A stretch of DNA of 64,000 bases from Platycnemis pennipes (taxonomy: Eukaryota; Arthropoda; Insecta; Odonata; Platycnemididae). The DNA lies in contig OW121846.1 in NCBI GenBank assembly GCA_933228895.1, forward strand, positions 150,954,746 through 151,018,745, written 5' to 3'. The notes beneath the pieces were generated by a model. That model did no database searches. It saw only the letters and a list, made by a program, of their open reading frames with translations, and was not told the origin of the DNA. This document shows positions 46,031-57,509 of this stretch, piece by piece. The translations under genes and the position numbers were made by a program. How positions within the stretch are numbered: the stretch's first letter is position 1; the number at the start of each line of letters is the position of its first letter.

Positions 46031-46996
46031 TTATTTCAAAGCGTCAAGGTCAGTTTCACCAAGGATAGAGATGCGTTCACCACCATCACGGACACGAGCA
46101 AACACACGGCCATTCCGAATCCACACGTATTTGATTTTACCTTTTAGTCCTCTGGCCATTGCATAAAGTTTTCGGTTTAAGAATGTCAAGGATTCATTAA
46201 TGTAGACAGGTGGGTTGGTGGGGTTCCGGTCGGCAACGATGTCGTTGAGTTTCAGGTCCCTTTTTGTGCGTCTACCGTTTAAGAATGCAGCAGCAGTGCT
46301 GGATCGTAGGAAACGGACAATAAGAGGGGCAGGTCTGGGTGCCGGGTGAGAATTTGCGGTACGGTTGGAACCACCCCTATAAGCGTAATCGATTTCATTG
46401 GTATCGAATTTAATTCCCAGGGCAATTCCAACTTGACAAATCAGGGCCCCAGCTATCTCGCCTGCGGAGTAAGCAATCCCATGGATCTCAATCACGTTCC
46501 GGAGTTGCTCTTGCTCAACACGAGCAAGGCGAGCTTCCGTCTCACATAGTTGTTTGCTGATATTTTCACTTAATATATGATTCAGGGAATCATTTATTTT
46601 GACTAAGGAGGCATTAATGAGATCGATAGAATTCGCATACCCCCCGGCCAACTCTTCCCAGCGAGATATTGATTTGCGAATTTCACCCTGATCCGTCCGG
46701 ATTTCTTTCACACAAGTAGATAAATCTTTCAGGATTTCACTCACACGATCAGGAGACCAACAGGGACTTGCGGACCTGTTCTCAGGAGCTTTACTGGTTT
46801 GCTCTCCATCACTGACACAGCCTATCTTGGCCCGACAAGCGTCGCAATACCATGGTCTACGTTGGTCACTAAGCACCTTAAAATCGGCTTCAGATATTGA
46901 AAGGCACAATGGATGATAATAAGCCTTACACTCAAAGCAAGAGAGCGACTTGTGGTCGCGCTTGATGGATTTGACACATGCACTGCAGTTGGGCAT
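46031..46996 (-). CDS. LINE ORF1 protein: PHD-type zinc finger, coiled coil, FP-like domain
   Basis: The frame is open for 335 codons from 47038. I prefer the internal ATG at 46996 (MPNCSACVKSIK, 321 codons), where the zinc finger begins. With that start, residues 4-56 form a PHD-like Cys/His cluster (CSACVKS, CFECKAYYHPLC, WYCDACRAKIGC). Next is a Ser/Glu-rich and coiled-coil stretch with RLARVEQEQLRNVIEIHGIA. The C-terminal domain has LIVRFLRSSTAAAFLNGR, YINESLTFLNRKLYAMARG and YVWIRNGRVFARV, the pattern of the FP-like ORF1 domain of CR1/jockey-type LINEs. ORF1 proteins bind element RNA in the retrotransposition complex. The frame is intact but its ORF2 is destroyed. Confidence 0.85.
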   Translation of the reverse strand: MPNCSACVKSIKRDHKSLSCFECKAYYHPLCLSISEADFKVLSDQRRPWYCDACRAKIGCVSDGEQTSKAPENRSASPCWSPDRVSEILKDLSTCVKEIRTDQGEIRKSISRWEELAGGYANSIDLINASLVKINDSLNHILSENISKQLCETEARLARVEQEQLRNVIEIHGIAYSAGEIAGALICQVGIALGIKFDTNEIDYAYRGGSNRTANSHPAPRPAPLIVRFLRSSTAAAFLNGRRTKRDLKLNDIVADRNPTNPPVYINESLTFLNRKLYAMARGLKGKIKYVWIRNGRVFARVRDGGERISILGETDLDALK

Positions 46997-47299
46997 TGCG
47001 TAACACAGGAGAGAGCCGCAGAGAACGATCCGAACCACACGACGACTGAGCTCTGACTAGTAACAGTCTTTATGTTTAAGTCCTTATTGTTTCGTTTCCT
47101 TTGTGTGCAACATCCAATTATTTATTTTTCATTCTGCAAAGAAAATAAAAATGACGTACATATAAGTGGGTTTCCACTGGCTTTTCTGCAGGCTTTCTTT
47201 GAACCCATATTGATTGAAAAAGTGTTCAGGATTACACTTTCAAAATGATTTTTCCGTTTTTTCTCTCCCTGCTCTTCGTCCCTTCCTCATTAATGACCA

Positions 47300-48905
47300 C
47301 TCCTTACTTACTTACTTGAGTTTTATTTTACCTTGGTGGGATAGGAAGTTGCCGTCCTCTTCCCCCCCCCCCCCGCCAAGGGCATAAAAGATACATGTGT
47401 CTTATAACATTATTGGTTCAAGTAGATACAGAGTAAAAATGTATAGTTAAACACATTGTAAAAAAGAAAAAAGTACAAAAAACTTTGCCTTATACAATTA
47501 AAAAAATATTACAGGTATAATGTAATCAGTAAACGTCTGATCCACCATCTGTAATGTAATTAGTAAAATAAAATATATACATGAAAAATATTTTTATAAA
47601 ATAATGATAAACATAAGAAGAAAATGATAAAAGATGAATAATCAAAAGTATATAAATGGATTTTCATGAGTAGTAATTTGTGGAGCCTCTTTCTCGAGTA
47701 ATTCGTTTTTAACTTCTTTGGCAATGCGTTATACGCCCGTGGAAATGAAGCAGCAAAGGATCCCGCCATCCTGGATGATCGGTGACATGGGATTTGGATC
47801 GTCGAGGCCGCGTTCCTTGTGTTTCTGCCGTGGATCGTCTCGAGCGATTGTAGCCTGGATGAAATGTAGCCAGGAGATTTTTTCTTCCAGGCTTTAATCC
47901 CTGCCTGGATTATGGCAAGCGTTTTCCGGTCACTAGCCTTTAGTATCCCCTCCTGGATGTAATACGGGGTAAGGTGCTCCATGTAGTTTGGCCTGAGGGC
48001 GTATCGCATGCACGAGTTTTGAGCTAGCTGGAGTCTCCTCACGTCCTCGCCGGAAAGGTCGCTACATGGCACCAGGCAGTAGTCAATTATGGTGAATAGA
48101 AGAGTTTTGATCAGGAGGATCTTGGTTCGTTTTCCAGGCCGGTAATGCATACCCCTGAGTCGCCGGAGGCCCCAGTGGACTCTGGAGACGACCTGCGACA
48201 CCTGGGATCCCCAGGAGAGGTCGTGGCTAATGATAACAACGAGGTATTTCACCTTTTCTGAGAAGGAGATGGATATTCTGTTGATTTGAATGGTCTGAGT
48301 ATGTGGCCCAACGAATCGCTCCCGGATTCTTCGATGGCCCAGGATCATGGCAGAGCATTTAGTGGGGTTTACGACCATCCCCATTCCCGCAAACCATTCA
48401 CTCACACGGACAATGTCCACATTCATCCTCTTCACACATTCGTTCAAGGAAGGGCCATCACAATCCGCGATCAGGAGGACGTCGTCTGCGTAGAGCATTA
48501 TTCGGCTGTACTGCGTAACCCTGGTGACACCGTCTATGAATAGATTAAAAAGAAGTGGGGACAGACAGGAACCCTGGGGTACACCAATGGGGAAGGTTCG
48601 CAATGGAGGGCGCGGACCTTCCCGCACCCGTAGGGTTGCGCGACGATCCCTCAAGTAGTCCTCCACCCAGCGGACTGCCTCCCGGCTGAAGCGCAGGGAT
48701 GCCAGCACCTCCAGAAGATGGTCGTGCCGAACCGTGTCATATGCCCTGGTCAGATCCAGCGCCGTGAGTCTTCTCCTATCCATGGACTCTCGAATGGGGT
48801 CCAGAACCCCAACAAGTGCCAGTTGGGTGCTATGGTTAGGACGGAAGGCCGACTGATTCGGACTCAGTATTCCCTCTTTGTTCAGTATTCTACCCTCAGT
48901 ATTCC
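47300..48905 (-). mobile_element. LINE 3' fragment with RT, AAGT-repeat tail
   Basis: 5'-truncated minus-strand insertion: RT from its first boxes to the stop at 47560, then about 260 bp of 3' UTR with a C-run, ending in AAGTAAGTAAGTAAG at about 47,300-47,315. It lies directly 5' of the PHD-ORF1 LINE in the same orientation but is a different insertion. Confidence 0.85.
47560..48905 (-). pseudogene. LINE reverse transcriptase, long open frame, 5'-truncated
   Basis: 407 codons are open from the ATG at 48783 and the frame reads upstream to about 48,905 (RILNKEGILSPNQSAFRPNH). RT boxes are all present: A, TALDLTRAYDTVRHDHLLEV; B, GVPQGSCLSPLLFNLF; C, MLYADDVLLI (catalytic YADD); then KVKYLVVIISHDLSW and a C-terminal domain ending in PRAYNALPKKLK. 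The lack of stops suggests a fairly recent insertion. The endonuclease is missing, so it is a truncated copy, not a working gene. CR1/Daphne-type is likely. Confidence 0.88.
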
Positions 48906-48944
48906 CTCACTAAAGAAGGGACATAGAAGATAGAATAGGAAGAT

Positions 48945-49008
48945 AGAAAGAAAACACAAGCCAAATCCGCAAAAATATTTTTGTGGATTTGGTTCGTGTT
49001 TTCTTTCT
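48945..49008. repeat. 64-bp near-perfect hairpin
   Basis: Arms of about 32 bp start AGAAAGAAAACACAAGCC and end GGTTCGTGTTTTCTTTCT around a central AATATT. Only about three positions mismatch, some of them G-U compatible in RNA. It lies just 5' of the truncation point of the LINE. It could be a tiny MITE, a microRNA-like precursor or a microhomology artefact. Confidence 0.75.
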
Positions 49009-50016
49009 TTGTTATCATGTTTCGCTTCCACTCCACATCGCCAGAATCTTCAGAATAAGATATATGAGGTTAAGTGTGATCTTGCTTATACTTCAAAAAG
49101 GGTTCAAATAATGTATTCATCATTCTCAGATATTTAGTGCGTGCCTTATGCCATTGACCTTGATGATAAGTTGTAATTTGGGGAAAAAAATATAATATTT
49201 AGTCCCATCTTCCACCAAATCCCATGTGTAACTTGCATGATAAGGAACTTTCGAAGCTTTCTTTACCATTTATTTAATATTATTTTTCCATAATTGGCGG
49301 TAATGCCATTATACACGACCTTTCAGTTTTTCTATTTGTACTTGGTACAGGTTCAGACGTTGCTTGTGAGATCTTGGGGCCTAATTTTTTAGAATTTTTA
49401 AACCGGGATAGTATGTGCTGTAATCCTTTAGTTTCAAGTTTTAACATTGGATGTTATTGATGGCGATAAATAAAAAAATACTTCCGCTAGGTGCTAGTGT
49501 TGGAATCATGGTTGGGAGTTACCACCAGTCTTGTAGTCTGTGGTTTGACACATGAGAATAGTCTCCTACTCCTATGCCAGATAGCGATTGAAATTTCCAC
49601 ATTGTGGGTCGGGAGTTTGATGACATTCCTCGCGCCATCTATGGCTTCAAAAATGTTATAAAATCACACAGCTCGGCATTTGCCAGTCGTATTCCAAGAA
49701 GTGTGGTACCATATGGATATTTACCACTGCGGTACGGTTAAAAACTGCGGTGGAATAATTTTCGCCGCTGCATAATATAAGAATGGATAACGGTGCCGTA
49801 GTTTTCGCTCCTGGCGGTCGGTCTCCACGGGGAGCCTCGCGTCCGACCTTCCTCTCCGACTGCCCTCTGTCCCCGTGTTTTCCTCTAACTGCCCACGTCT
49901 CCTTCCCCCGGACTTTCGTTTTCCCTTGCTCCTCGACCTCCACTCCCTTTTTCCCCTTAGTGCCCTGACTGGTGACGAGGGAGAACCTCTGAGGGGTGTA
50001 AAACACAGCTGCGGAC
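49009..50016. other. 1 kb without a gene; CpG-rich at its right side
   Basis: AT-rich to about 49,780, then CpG/pyrimidine-rich to 50,016, where T2 is inserted. The CpG-rich DNA resumes after T2 at 61,114, so T2 split a GC-rich island. Confidence 0.6.
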
Positions 50017-51107
50017 TTAAGGGGCCTGGGTGTCTATTACGGAACTTCCGCCGATAGGAGATATCGTACGATACCACTATCGAACGAAATGATGGAGGCT
50101 GTCTAACGTGCTATTACGGGTCGGGCGTTGCTTTCGTTCGATAAGCTTCGGCTGTCTTCGGGGAGTTATCGTACATCGGTGACGTTGTGTGACGTTGCAG
50201 AGGAAACAGCAGAAGATCTATGCTAACAAATGACGAACGATAACCCCAAACCGCAACATTGAGATCACGAAGTAAATATTTACAAACACTTTAAAACAAA
50301 CGTGAATATTTAATTTCAGAATTTTATCTAGATTTAATTTGATTGTTGGCTTTCATTACTCCCGTAATTCTTGCTGCATTGTTAGTTACGACACAAAATC
50401 ATTCATATTAATGCTGTTAATCGTGCTATTTAATCGCCTTGTTTCATACCATCATATAAAATGGACAGAAACGAAATTCACTAAATAAAAGGTCAGTGAG
50501 CAAAATGTTTATAATTATATTTGACAGTACTTAATATTTTTGACGATGTAGTTTAAAAGTCCCATGTTTTAACATGCATACAGCTTACGGTGACATAATT
50601 CATTCCATCCATTCCTCAATTTAACATCATAATAATTGTTAAACTTATCGTTCATGCTATGCATTAAATATGGTTAACCTATAGCATCGAGCATGACAAG
50701 CATAACAATGGGAATATGACCCTCCTTCCTTCTGCAGCAATAGCAGCCAAGAGTATAAGCCTTCCATTTCTTATACTTAAGCATAGCATTTAAAATGTAA
50801 AGCCTTTACACATCAGTCATGGTTTTCAAGCTCAAGTATTGGTAGATAACAAATCGATACATCTTCTTCAACTACTCATTCACAATGCAAAAAGATTAAT
50901 TTGTGTAAGAACATCATACGTTCAATATAGTTTACGAAGAGAAGTCACTGTATAAATTGTTGATACCTAATGTTGAATTTCCATTTGGGCATGGTAACTA
51001 TGAAACCTTTTGCTTTACATTAGAGTAATCCTTGTCATCGAAACATATTAAGCCTGTCAGCATGTGAAGCCTCTTCCCCGTAATCACAGTCCCGAAATTC
51101 GCCTCGA

Positions 51108-51312
51108 ATGTCTCTCAAGGGGTTGATTGGAAATCCAGCAAATAGTTTTAAAATAAAAATATGTTGTTGTTACTGCCGTAAACGTACGGGATCAGCATCT
51201 AACAGCCATGCTGTAAAGTATTCGAAAGCAAAAAAATTTGGACGTGGTCGGAACCGAACATTCGTCAAAAATATTGATATCACGCCTTAAACCACTCGGC
51301 CACCGCTGTCGA
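51108..51312. other. tRNA-like segment and 60-codon frame in F2
   Basis: Same content as in F1 (21,729-21,931): a plus-strand 60-codon frame (51108-51290, one residue different) overlapping the tRNA-like segment on the minus strand (about 51,250-51,312). Confidence 0.4.
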
Positions 51313-51503
51313 TAAGGGGACTGCGCCCTGCAAAGAATTTATACGGAGTACAATTCTATGGTTGTATAAAACTCGATAGAAATCCTTTAAGAAGCCTGAT
51401 GAAAGAGTGGTTCTTGTAAACTACACAATAGATTGACGCAAGTTGCGAGCTATGCCTCGTTACGCGATCTCATGCATTATGTTTCAGCGTTTACCTATAC
51501 TTT

Positions 51504-52187
51504 GAGTGTAAAACAATTTGATGCAAATTCTCGCCACATTTCATTATAACGTATATCAACTTGAAGTGCATACAATGATAATACTAATTTAACCATTAGA
51601 ATACAGTATCCATCGTTATATTTGCTCATTTCTTTGAATAAACATCATAGGTGAACTCCCGAATTGAACGAGAAGAAATAATGTCATTGTAATTCTAATT
51701 CTCACCCCATTGCGTTATTAGGAATATCAGTTTGCAGTGCATTCAATAATAATAGTAATGTAACCATTAGAATACAGTATCCATCGGTATATTTGCTCAT
51801 TTCTTTGAATAAACATCATAGGTGAACTCCCGAATTGAACGATAAGAAATAATGTCATTGTAATTCTAATTCTCACCTCATTGCGTTATTAGGTATATCA
51901 GTTTGCAGTGCATTCAATAATAATAGTAATGTAACCATTAGAATACAGTATCCATCGGTATATTTGCTCATTTCTTTGAATAAACATCATAGGTGAACTC
52001 CCGAATTGAACGATAAGAAATAATGTCATTGTAATTCTAATTCTCACCTCATTGCGTTATGAGGTATATCAGTTTGCAGTGCATTCAATAATAATAGTAA
52101 TGTAACCATTAGAATACAGTATCCATTGATATATTTGCTCATTTCCTTGAATAAATGTCGTAGGTGAACTCCCGTATCGAACGACAA
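51504..52187 (-). repeat. 171-bp tandem array in F2 (four units)
   Basis: The block GAATTGAACG or its variant recurs at 51661, 51832, 52003 and 52174, exactly 171 bp apart. One unit fewer than in F1. Confidence 0.95.
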
Positions 52188-52440
52188 GGGAGTTACAGAC
52201 GGTCCGTAACCCGCTGTAGGATATCGTGCTTTCGATAAGCCGCTACCGTTCGATATGAAGAACCGTAATAGCTTTATCGTACTATTTGCCCCGTAACGAA
52301 CGACTACTCCTCCGCCGTATCGTCATATTTATCGAACGATATCAACAGACGGACCGTAATAGCATTTCAGTTGTCGAACGATTCGTATCGAACGGAAACT
52401 ACCTTACCGTTCGATAACTGCCTTATAGAAAGATCCGTAA

Positions 52441-52485
52441 AGCCCTGGTTACACGATACAATTTATTGTACAATCGCTTGTATGA
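52441..52485 (+). repeat. Harbinger TIR, left
   Basis: 45 bp, identical in inverted orientation to 55952-55996. Confidence 0.95.
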
Positions 52486-52919
52486 TTGTCTGAACGCGAG
52501 AATGAATGCGAAATTGTATCGTGTAACCAGTCCAAATTGTACGATTGTATGAACGACTGCACAGAAAATAGAACAGCTTCTAATTTCGTTCAGACAATCG
52601 TACAATTTCTGGCGTTTCAGAGACACCTGGTGGTAGGCGACGAAACCGACTGTTTGTTTACGTTCGGCGGATTCGGTGTGTTTGGTGTGACTTGTGATTT
52701 TAATAGCTTATTCTGGATTTCTCTACCTTTTGACCCCTGCAAATCTTGGACAACTCTCCACGGAATTTATATTGACCACTCGCCTTCTTTGGATATTGCT
52801 TACTCTCCCGTATTTGACCCCGGCACTCTTGGATATTGTTTACTCTCCCGATATTGACCCCGGCACTCTTGGACTACCCCAACGGTACGCAATTTGGATT
52901 TTGAAACTTGCACAGAGCA

Positions 52920-54043
52920 ATGTCTTGGAGCAAGGATCAAGTGGATAGGCTGATCGCACTAACCAGCGAGAGGCCGTATCTTTTTGACCCTCGTAACAGC
53001 CTGTATAAAAATAAGGGCAAGAGGCTACAAGGCTTACGAGAGGTAGCGAATGAGATGTGTATCTCAAGGTAAGTTTAATGGTATTTGGAACTATGTATAT
53101 TTGATGGCATTATTCTGTGGCGGTATGAATAATATCAGAGCGAAGGAAGTGCGAAAATGGAAATTAAATTTTTCCTATTATTGTAGACCGAATACTACTG
53201 CTGAAGACTGCAGGAGGAAGTGGTATTCCCTGCGAACCACGTACATGTCGGAGAGGAGAAAGGTGGCTGCATCGAAAAGAAGCGGAGCAGGAGTTGATTC
53301 GGTAAGTACATCACATCAACGGAGACAAATTTTAATCGTCCTTGCCTCTTTGGCGACATTGCATTATTCTTTTCCACCAAGTACAGAATGCTATTTCGAT
53401 AATTTCAGATTTACGTCCCCTCGCTCTATTACTACCACGAGATGTCGTTCCTCGACGACTATATGTCGCCGCGGGGGAGCACATCCCTTTTAGATGATCA
53501 GGAGCTTGAGGTATGTATGAGTTTCCCTTGCTTAATTACTCAGACATCACAGAACTGTCACTTCAAAGGAAGCAGTAATTGTACAGTTGTAGTAGTAGTT
53601 GTGTAATCGAACACCGTATTTTTATCATCATCATCACTTGCATTTCATAGGAATGTGAAGCTGCAGTTGACGCAGGCGACATCCCCGTAGTGGATGAAGT
53701 GGAATTGGAAGGAGAAGTGGCGATGGACATTGTCTTTGTGGACGATGTAGCTCGTCCATCAAGTGCTCCACCAATGGCTCGAGCATGTGCAGGTCCAGCA
53801 TCGCCTCAGCCTGGGCCATCGGGGGTGGGAAAGAAGAGGAAGTTGGCCTCCCCCGATGAGACATCTACGTTAATGAAAAGTGCCACCCAGGCTTTAACCC
53901 ACCTTGGGAGTGTCAACGTTGACCAGGGCACTGAGGCAGCTTTTGGTAAGCTGGTAGCCTGCAAGTTGAGGGAGGTAAAGGACAAGGAAAAAAAAAATAA
54001 GATAATGCTGGAAATATTTAAGGTGTTTTGTGACAATGAATAA
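52920..54043 (+). CDS. Harbinger MADF/Myb-like DNA-binding partner, four exons
   Basis: In Harbinger systems this second protein helps bring the transposase to the nucleus and to the element ends. Exons by GT/AG and frame: 52920-53068, 53187-53301, 53409-53510, 53651-54043 (759 nt, 252 codons plus stop). The MADF domain fills exons 1-3: start MSWSKDQVDRLIAL, then PYLFDPRN, then CRRKWYSLRTTYMSERRK after intron 1, then YHEMSFLDDYM in exon 3. Exon 4 has an acidic stretch, a Pro/Ser-rich linker with GKKRKL (possible nuclear localisation signal) and a C-terminal Lys-rich helix (LREVKDKEKKNKIMLEIFKV). Stop and polyA-like AATAAAAT lie within 15 bp. Exon joining is inferred from splice consensus plus domain continuity; no transcript is available. 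Confidence 0.82.
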
Positions 54044-54073
54044 GAAGTTAATAAAATTTATATGAAACAAGTT

Positions 54074-55461
54074 TTAATGGTTCTGGAAGTATTTTCTAAA
54101 TTCGTCCCTCACAACAAGGGCAGAATTCAAGGGCCTGTTACCAGTTTGCCGAGGTACGTTCAGCAAAGGACAATTATCCTCTGATGCTGTATACACTGCC
54201 CCGTTCTTTTCACACAGGTAATTGTGAAGAGCCACCGAGGCTAAAACAATGGCGTCCACCTTTTCGGGGCTTAGGTTTATGGTAGTTAAAAGAATGCGGA
54301 ATCTGTTGCTTAGAATCCCAAAAGCATTTTCGACTACCCTTCTGGCTCTCGAGAGCCTATAATTAAAAATCCTCTTTTCTTCAGTAAGGTCTCTACTAGG
54401 GTAGGGCTTTAAAATTCGGGTGGTTAAGGGGAATGCCTCATCGGCCACAAACACATAAGGGACTTCCAGTTGTCCATCTGGCAGCTTTCTCGAGGGTGGG
54501 AAGTTTAATGAGTCCCGAGCGATTGCTGTATATAGCGTACTTTCCCGGAAAACTCCACCGTCACTGATCCTCCCATTGGCACCGACGTCGACATAAATAA
54601 ATTTGTAATCGGCATCCACTACAGCCAATAGCACTATGGAGTGACTCCCTTTATAATTAAAATAGTGGGATCCAGCGCTGGCCGGTGGACTGAAAGCTAT
54701 ATGCTTGCCGTCCATTGCCCCGAGACACATCGGAAAATTCCACAAGGTGTCAAACTTGTGGGCAATGGCCTCCCACTCCGTACGTGATCGTGGCACCTGA
54801 AAATGTTTGTATAAGTGTTAATTGGGTTTTAAACGAAATTAATCATTTCCATCACAACTAATCTATGAATCTACAATTACCTTAAGGTATTTCCCTTTCA
54901 AGTGACGATATATGCTTTCGCATACCATGGGAATAATGCCGCCGATGGTACTGTGGTGTATTCTGGTGGAGTACATGAGGGATCGATAGGTTTCTCCCGT
55001 GGCAAGAAACCGCAAGGTTATGGATAATCTGGAACAATTTTATTCCATTACGCAAATGTATACTACAACGCCGAATATAATGTCAATATACCAGTATTAT
55101 TTTTAAATAAATGTAAAGGAAAATATTTTGATTATTTGGGATAATACCTTTTCTCGGGAGATATCGACTCTCTCATAGTAGTGTCCTGCCTCCCAATGTC
55201 ATTTTTCACAAGGTTGAGGATTTCAAAAAATTGCTCTTCGGTCATCCTCATGAAATTGCGGAAGGCAGCTCTATCTTCGCCCGCCAACTCCTCATGTACC
55301 ATATTCAGAAGGCCTCGACCTCTCTCCCTCCTCTGAAGCCACGGCCTTGTCCAAATGGATCGTCTCCTTCTCCCTTGCCTGTTCATTAACTCTGCGGCCG
55401 CAATTATAAGTGATATGACTGCTACCGCTGCAGTTACCGACCTCACCTCGTCCAAATCCAT
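54074..55461 (-). CDS. Harbinger (HARBI1-type) DDE transposase, three exons
   Basis: The enzyme cuts and pastes the element at TWA-like 3-bp targets. Exons by GT/AG: 55461-55148, 55028-54881, 54796-54074 (1,185 nt, 394 codons plus stop). The start is the ATG of MDLDEVRSV; the upstream part of that frame is unlikely to be coding. Exon 1 has the N-terminal helical region (FRNFMRMTEEQFFEILNLV). Exon 2 supplies LSITLRFLATGETYRSLMYS, the usual helix-turn-helix block. Exon 3 has the DDE core: AMDGKHI (D183), YVDVGANGRISDGGVF (D224), DEAFPLTTRILKPYP and RRVVENAFGIL (E310). The length matches the family. No stop or missing catalytic residue is seen. It lies convergent with the MADF gene. Confidence 0.9.
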
Positions 55462-55951
55462 TGAACCCAAGGGTCGAAAATACAAGAGCAGGAATTGCGG
55501 ATTTTAACCTCGAGTTCAAAATTAATTCCGTTGGGGTAGTCCAGGAGGTGCAAAGGTCAAACAGAAATCCAAACGAAGCAGAGAAGTCCAAACGAAGCAG
55601 AGGTCAAAATCAATTTATCAAGCCAAGAGTCACTCAAACAATCTAAATCTCACGAATCTCAAAACAACTGAATGCGTAGTTTCCGTCATCTACCTCAAGA
55701 TGTCTCCACGGTAAATCATTTCAGAAAATTTTTAAGTGAAATTTGAGGTGACTTTTGCCTGCTTGCAATTGTCGATGGATATTTGAACATTTGAATTTTG
55801 CGCTTTGTGAGAGAAAAACAAAAACAAGCGCTTAATGCGTAACAGGAAATTGCATGAAAAATTGTACGAAATATTTCACCGTGTAACCACCCTATTCAGA
55901 ATATTGTTCAGACGATTGTACAAAAATCTGAACAAGAAAAGATACAGAAAT

Positions 55952-55996
55952 TCATACAAGCGATTGTACAATAAATTGTATCGTGTAACCAGGGCT
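55952..55996 (-). repeat. Harbinger TIR, right
   Basis: 45 bp, the inverse of 52441-52485. Confidence 0.95.
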
Positions 55997-56319
55997 TAAT
56001 AGACACCCTGGATACCACGCGTGAAAAGTCGAATTCAGACCGTTGGTTCTGGCATCGACATGGTTACGTGCTAACAGATGAAAAAATTATGTTTTCGCCA
56101 TTCGACGCTAGAAAGCTGTAGCTAAAACATGTATGTTTCCGCATTCACTTGTTACTAACCACCTTGGAGAAATAAATATGAGAAACTACCTGAAAATAGA
56201 CTATTTTTGCTGGAAAGGTTCTCCGCCATAAGATGAGACACAAAAATGATTCTTCGTTTGGATCAATGCTACATCCTAGATTTTTCAACACAGGAGCATT
56301 TCATGAAAGTTAATTTCAT

Positions 56320-56796
56320 TTACTCTCTATAATCGTGTAAATTGTTGAGCATGTTCAGAGCATTTTTCGGAGCTCCGTCGCACGTAATGCTGGCGGGAAG
56401 ACGGCGCTGCCAGCGGCGTGGCTGCGGACCCCCCCACCTCCTCCTATTCCCCCTCCCTCGCCCCTCCGCTGGCCCCCTCTTCTCGTCCGAAAAAATAAAA
56501 GTCTTCTGAGGTTCGGATTTCATGGGTCTACGATTGTGTTCCGTCTCACGGTGAGCTGAAGAGAGGTGCGCAATATCTCAGAAAGGAACAACAGATCTTG
56601 GGGTGAGTCGCGGTCAGGCGATTTTTGTTTTACTTCCTTCCGATGTTCGGCTAGGAGCGTCCAACGGGTCCTTACGTGAAGTGCTACTTCCCGACCTGCG
56701 AAGTATTGGAGGACATATTTTACGCCAGCTCCCTTCGGTACAGCCACTTCCTCTATGTGCATAACACGGAATGTCCAGACTGACTGATTTATTCAC
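56320..56796 (-). other. Uncharacterised frames and G-rich tract in T2
   Basis: Minus-strand counterpart of 45,085-45,561 in T1, with a few residue changes (for example SGG to SGC). G-tracts are at about 56,430-56,480 on the minus strand. Function unknown. Confidence 0.35.
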
Positions 56797-57509
56797 TCAT
56801 CAACGCACAGCGCAAACTACACGTGAAATTTCAACGAAATATCCCTATCATGGTCTAGGGGCACACTATAAAGAATTTTTGCGTAATACAATTTTTTTGT
56901 TGTCTTGTTGTTGTTGTTTAAACTCCATTCTATTTATTTTTTACTCCCACAAAAAAATAATTTAATTAGGTGTCGATGTTTCTTCTTATGCATTTCGAAA
57001 TTAGTTGACCTAAGATATAGAACGTTTTAGCATTCAACGGATAAAGGTATGCTTTGTTTAATTGTATCATTCAGTCTCCTTATTCGATTCGTTTTTGTCT
57101 AAAACCTACATTTTTATTTCCATATTTATCAACCTTTCTTCCTTTTCAACAATAGAAATTTGCTTTGCAACCAGGTGTGAATATCCGTTTAAATGCGATT
57201 TGTAAATGTAAACCTCTCTTTGCATGACATAGTTCAAGAACGACCTGAACGACGTGTACCTACACAGGCATTGAATTATACTAATGGTAGTGGAATCCAA
57301 TACAAATTTTAATACCGCAGGGTGATAAGTACTGCGCATTCGCACTACCATTTATTTAGCATGTTTCTTCATTGGCTTTTCCAGTGGTGATCCCGAAATG
57401 CTAATGTAACATTTAAATCGTTGCGTGTGTCATCAAGTTTTTTTAGGAGGCCCGATTAGTGGTAGCATTGTATGAAATATCACCATACAAAAGAGGAGCA
57501 AAAGAATTT

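Larger units (their letters stand above)
39601..47060 (-). mobile_element. LINE with PHD-type ORF1, split by element T copy 1
   Basis: Minus strand: 5' region near 47,060, ORF1 (46,996-46,031), start of ORF2 endonuclease (about 45,990-45,883), T1 inserted (45,878-39,645), then endonuclease again for about 13 codons to 39,600, where the sequence changes to Mutator-like DNA. The codons for ETWL and KPNIPDSMVEF join in frame across the insertion if the target was TTAA. The RT half of this LINE is absent from the window. Confidence 0.8.
52441..55996. mobile_element. Complete PIF/Harbinger transposon inserted in F2
   Basis: 3,556 bp with perfect 45-bp TIRs beginning AGCCCTGGTTACACGATACA, flanked by TAA (52438-52440, 55997-55999). 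The empty site CCGTAATAGACAC is the terminus of F1. It has the family's usual two genes: a MADF/Myb-like protein on the plus strand and a HARBI1-type transposase on the minus strand, convergent with 30 bp between stop codons. Both can be joined across canonical GT/AG introns without a frame break. Subterminal DNA repeats parts of the TIR (GTATCGTGTAACCAG at about 52,516; ACAATCGTACAAT; ACGATTGTACAA). Confidence 0.95.
50030..56006 (-). mobile_element. Element F copy 2 (F2), inserted in the TIR of T2 and split by Harbinger
   Basis: Reverse complement of F1: begins GTGTCTATTACGGAACTTCC and ends AATAGACAC, with CCTGG at 50025-50029 and 56007-56011. T1 has the unfilled site GGGGCCTGGATACC with a single CCTGG. 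Without Harbinger the copy is 2,418 bp, shorter than F1 by about one 171-bp unit. It harbours no recognised transposase. Confidence 0.92.
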
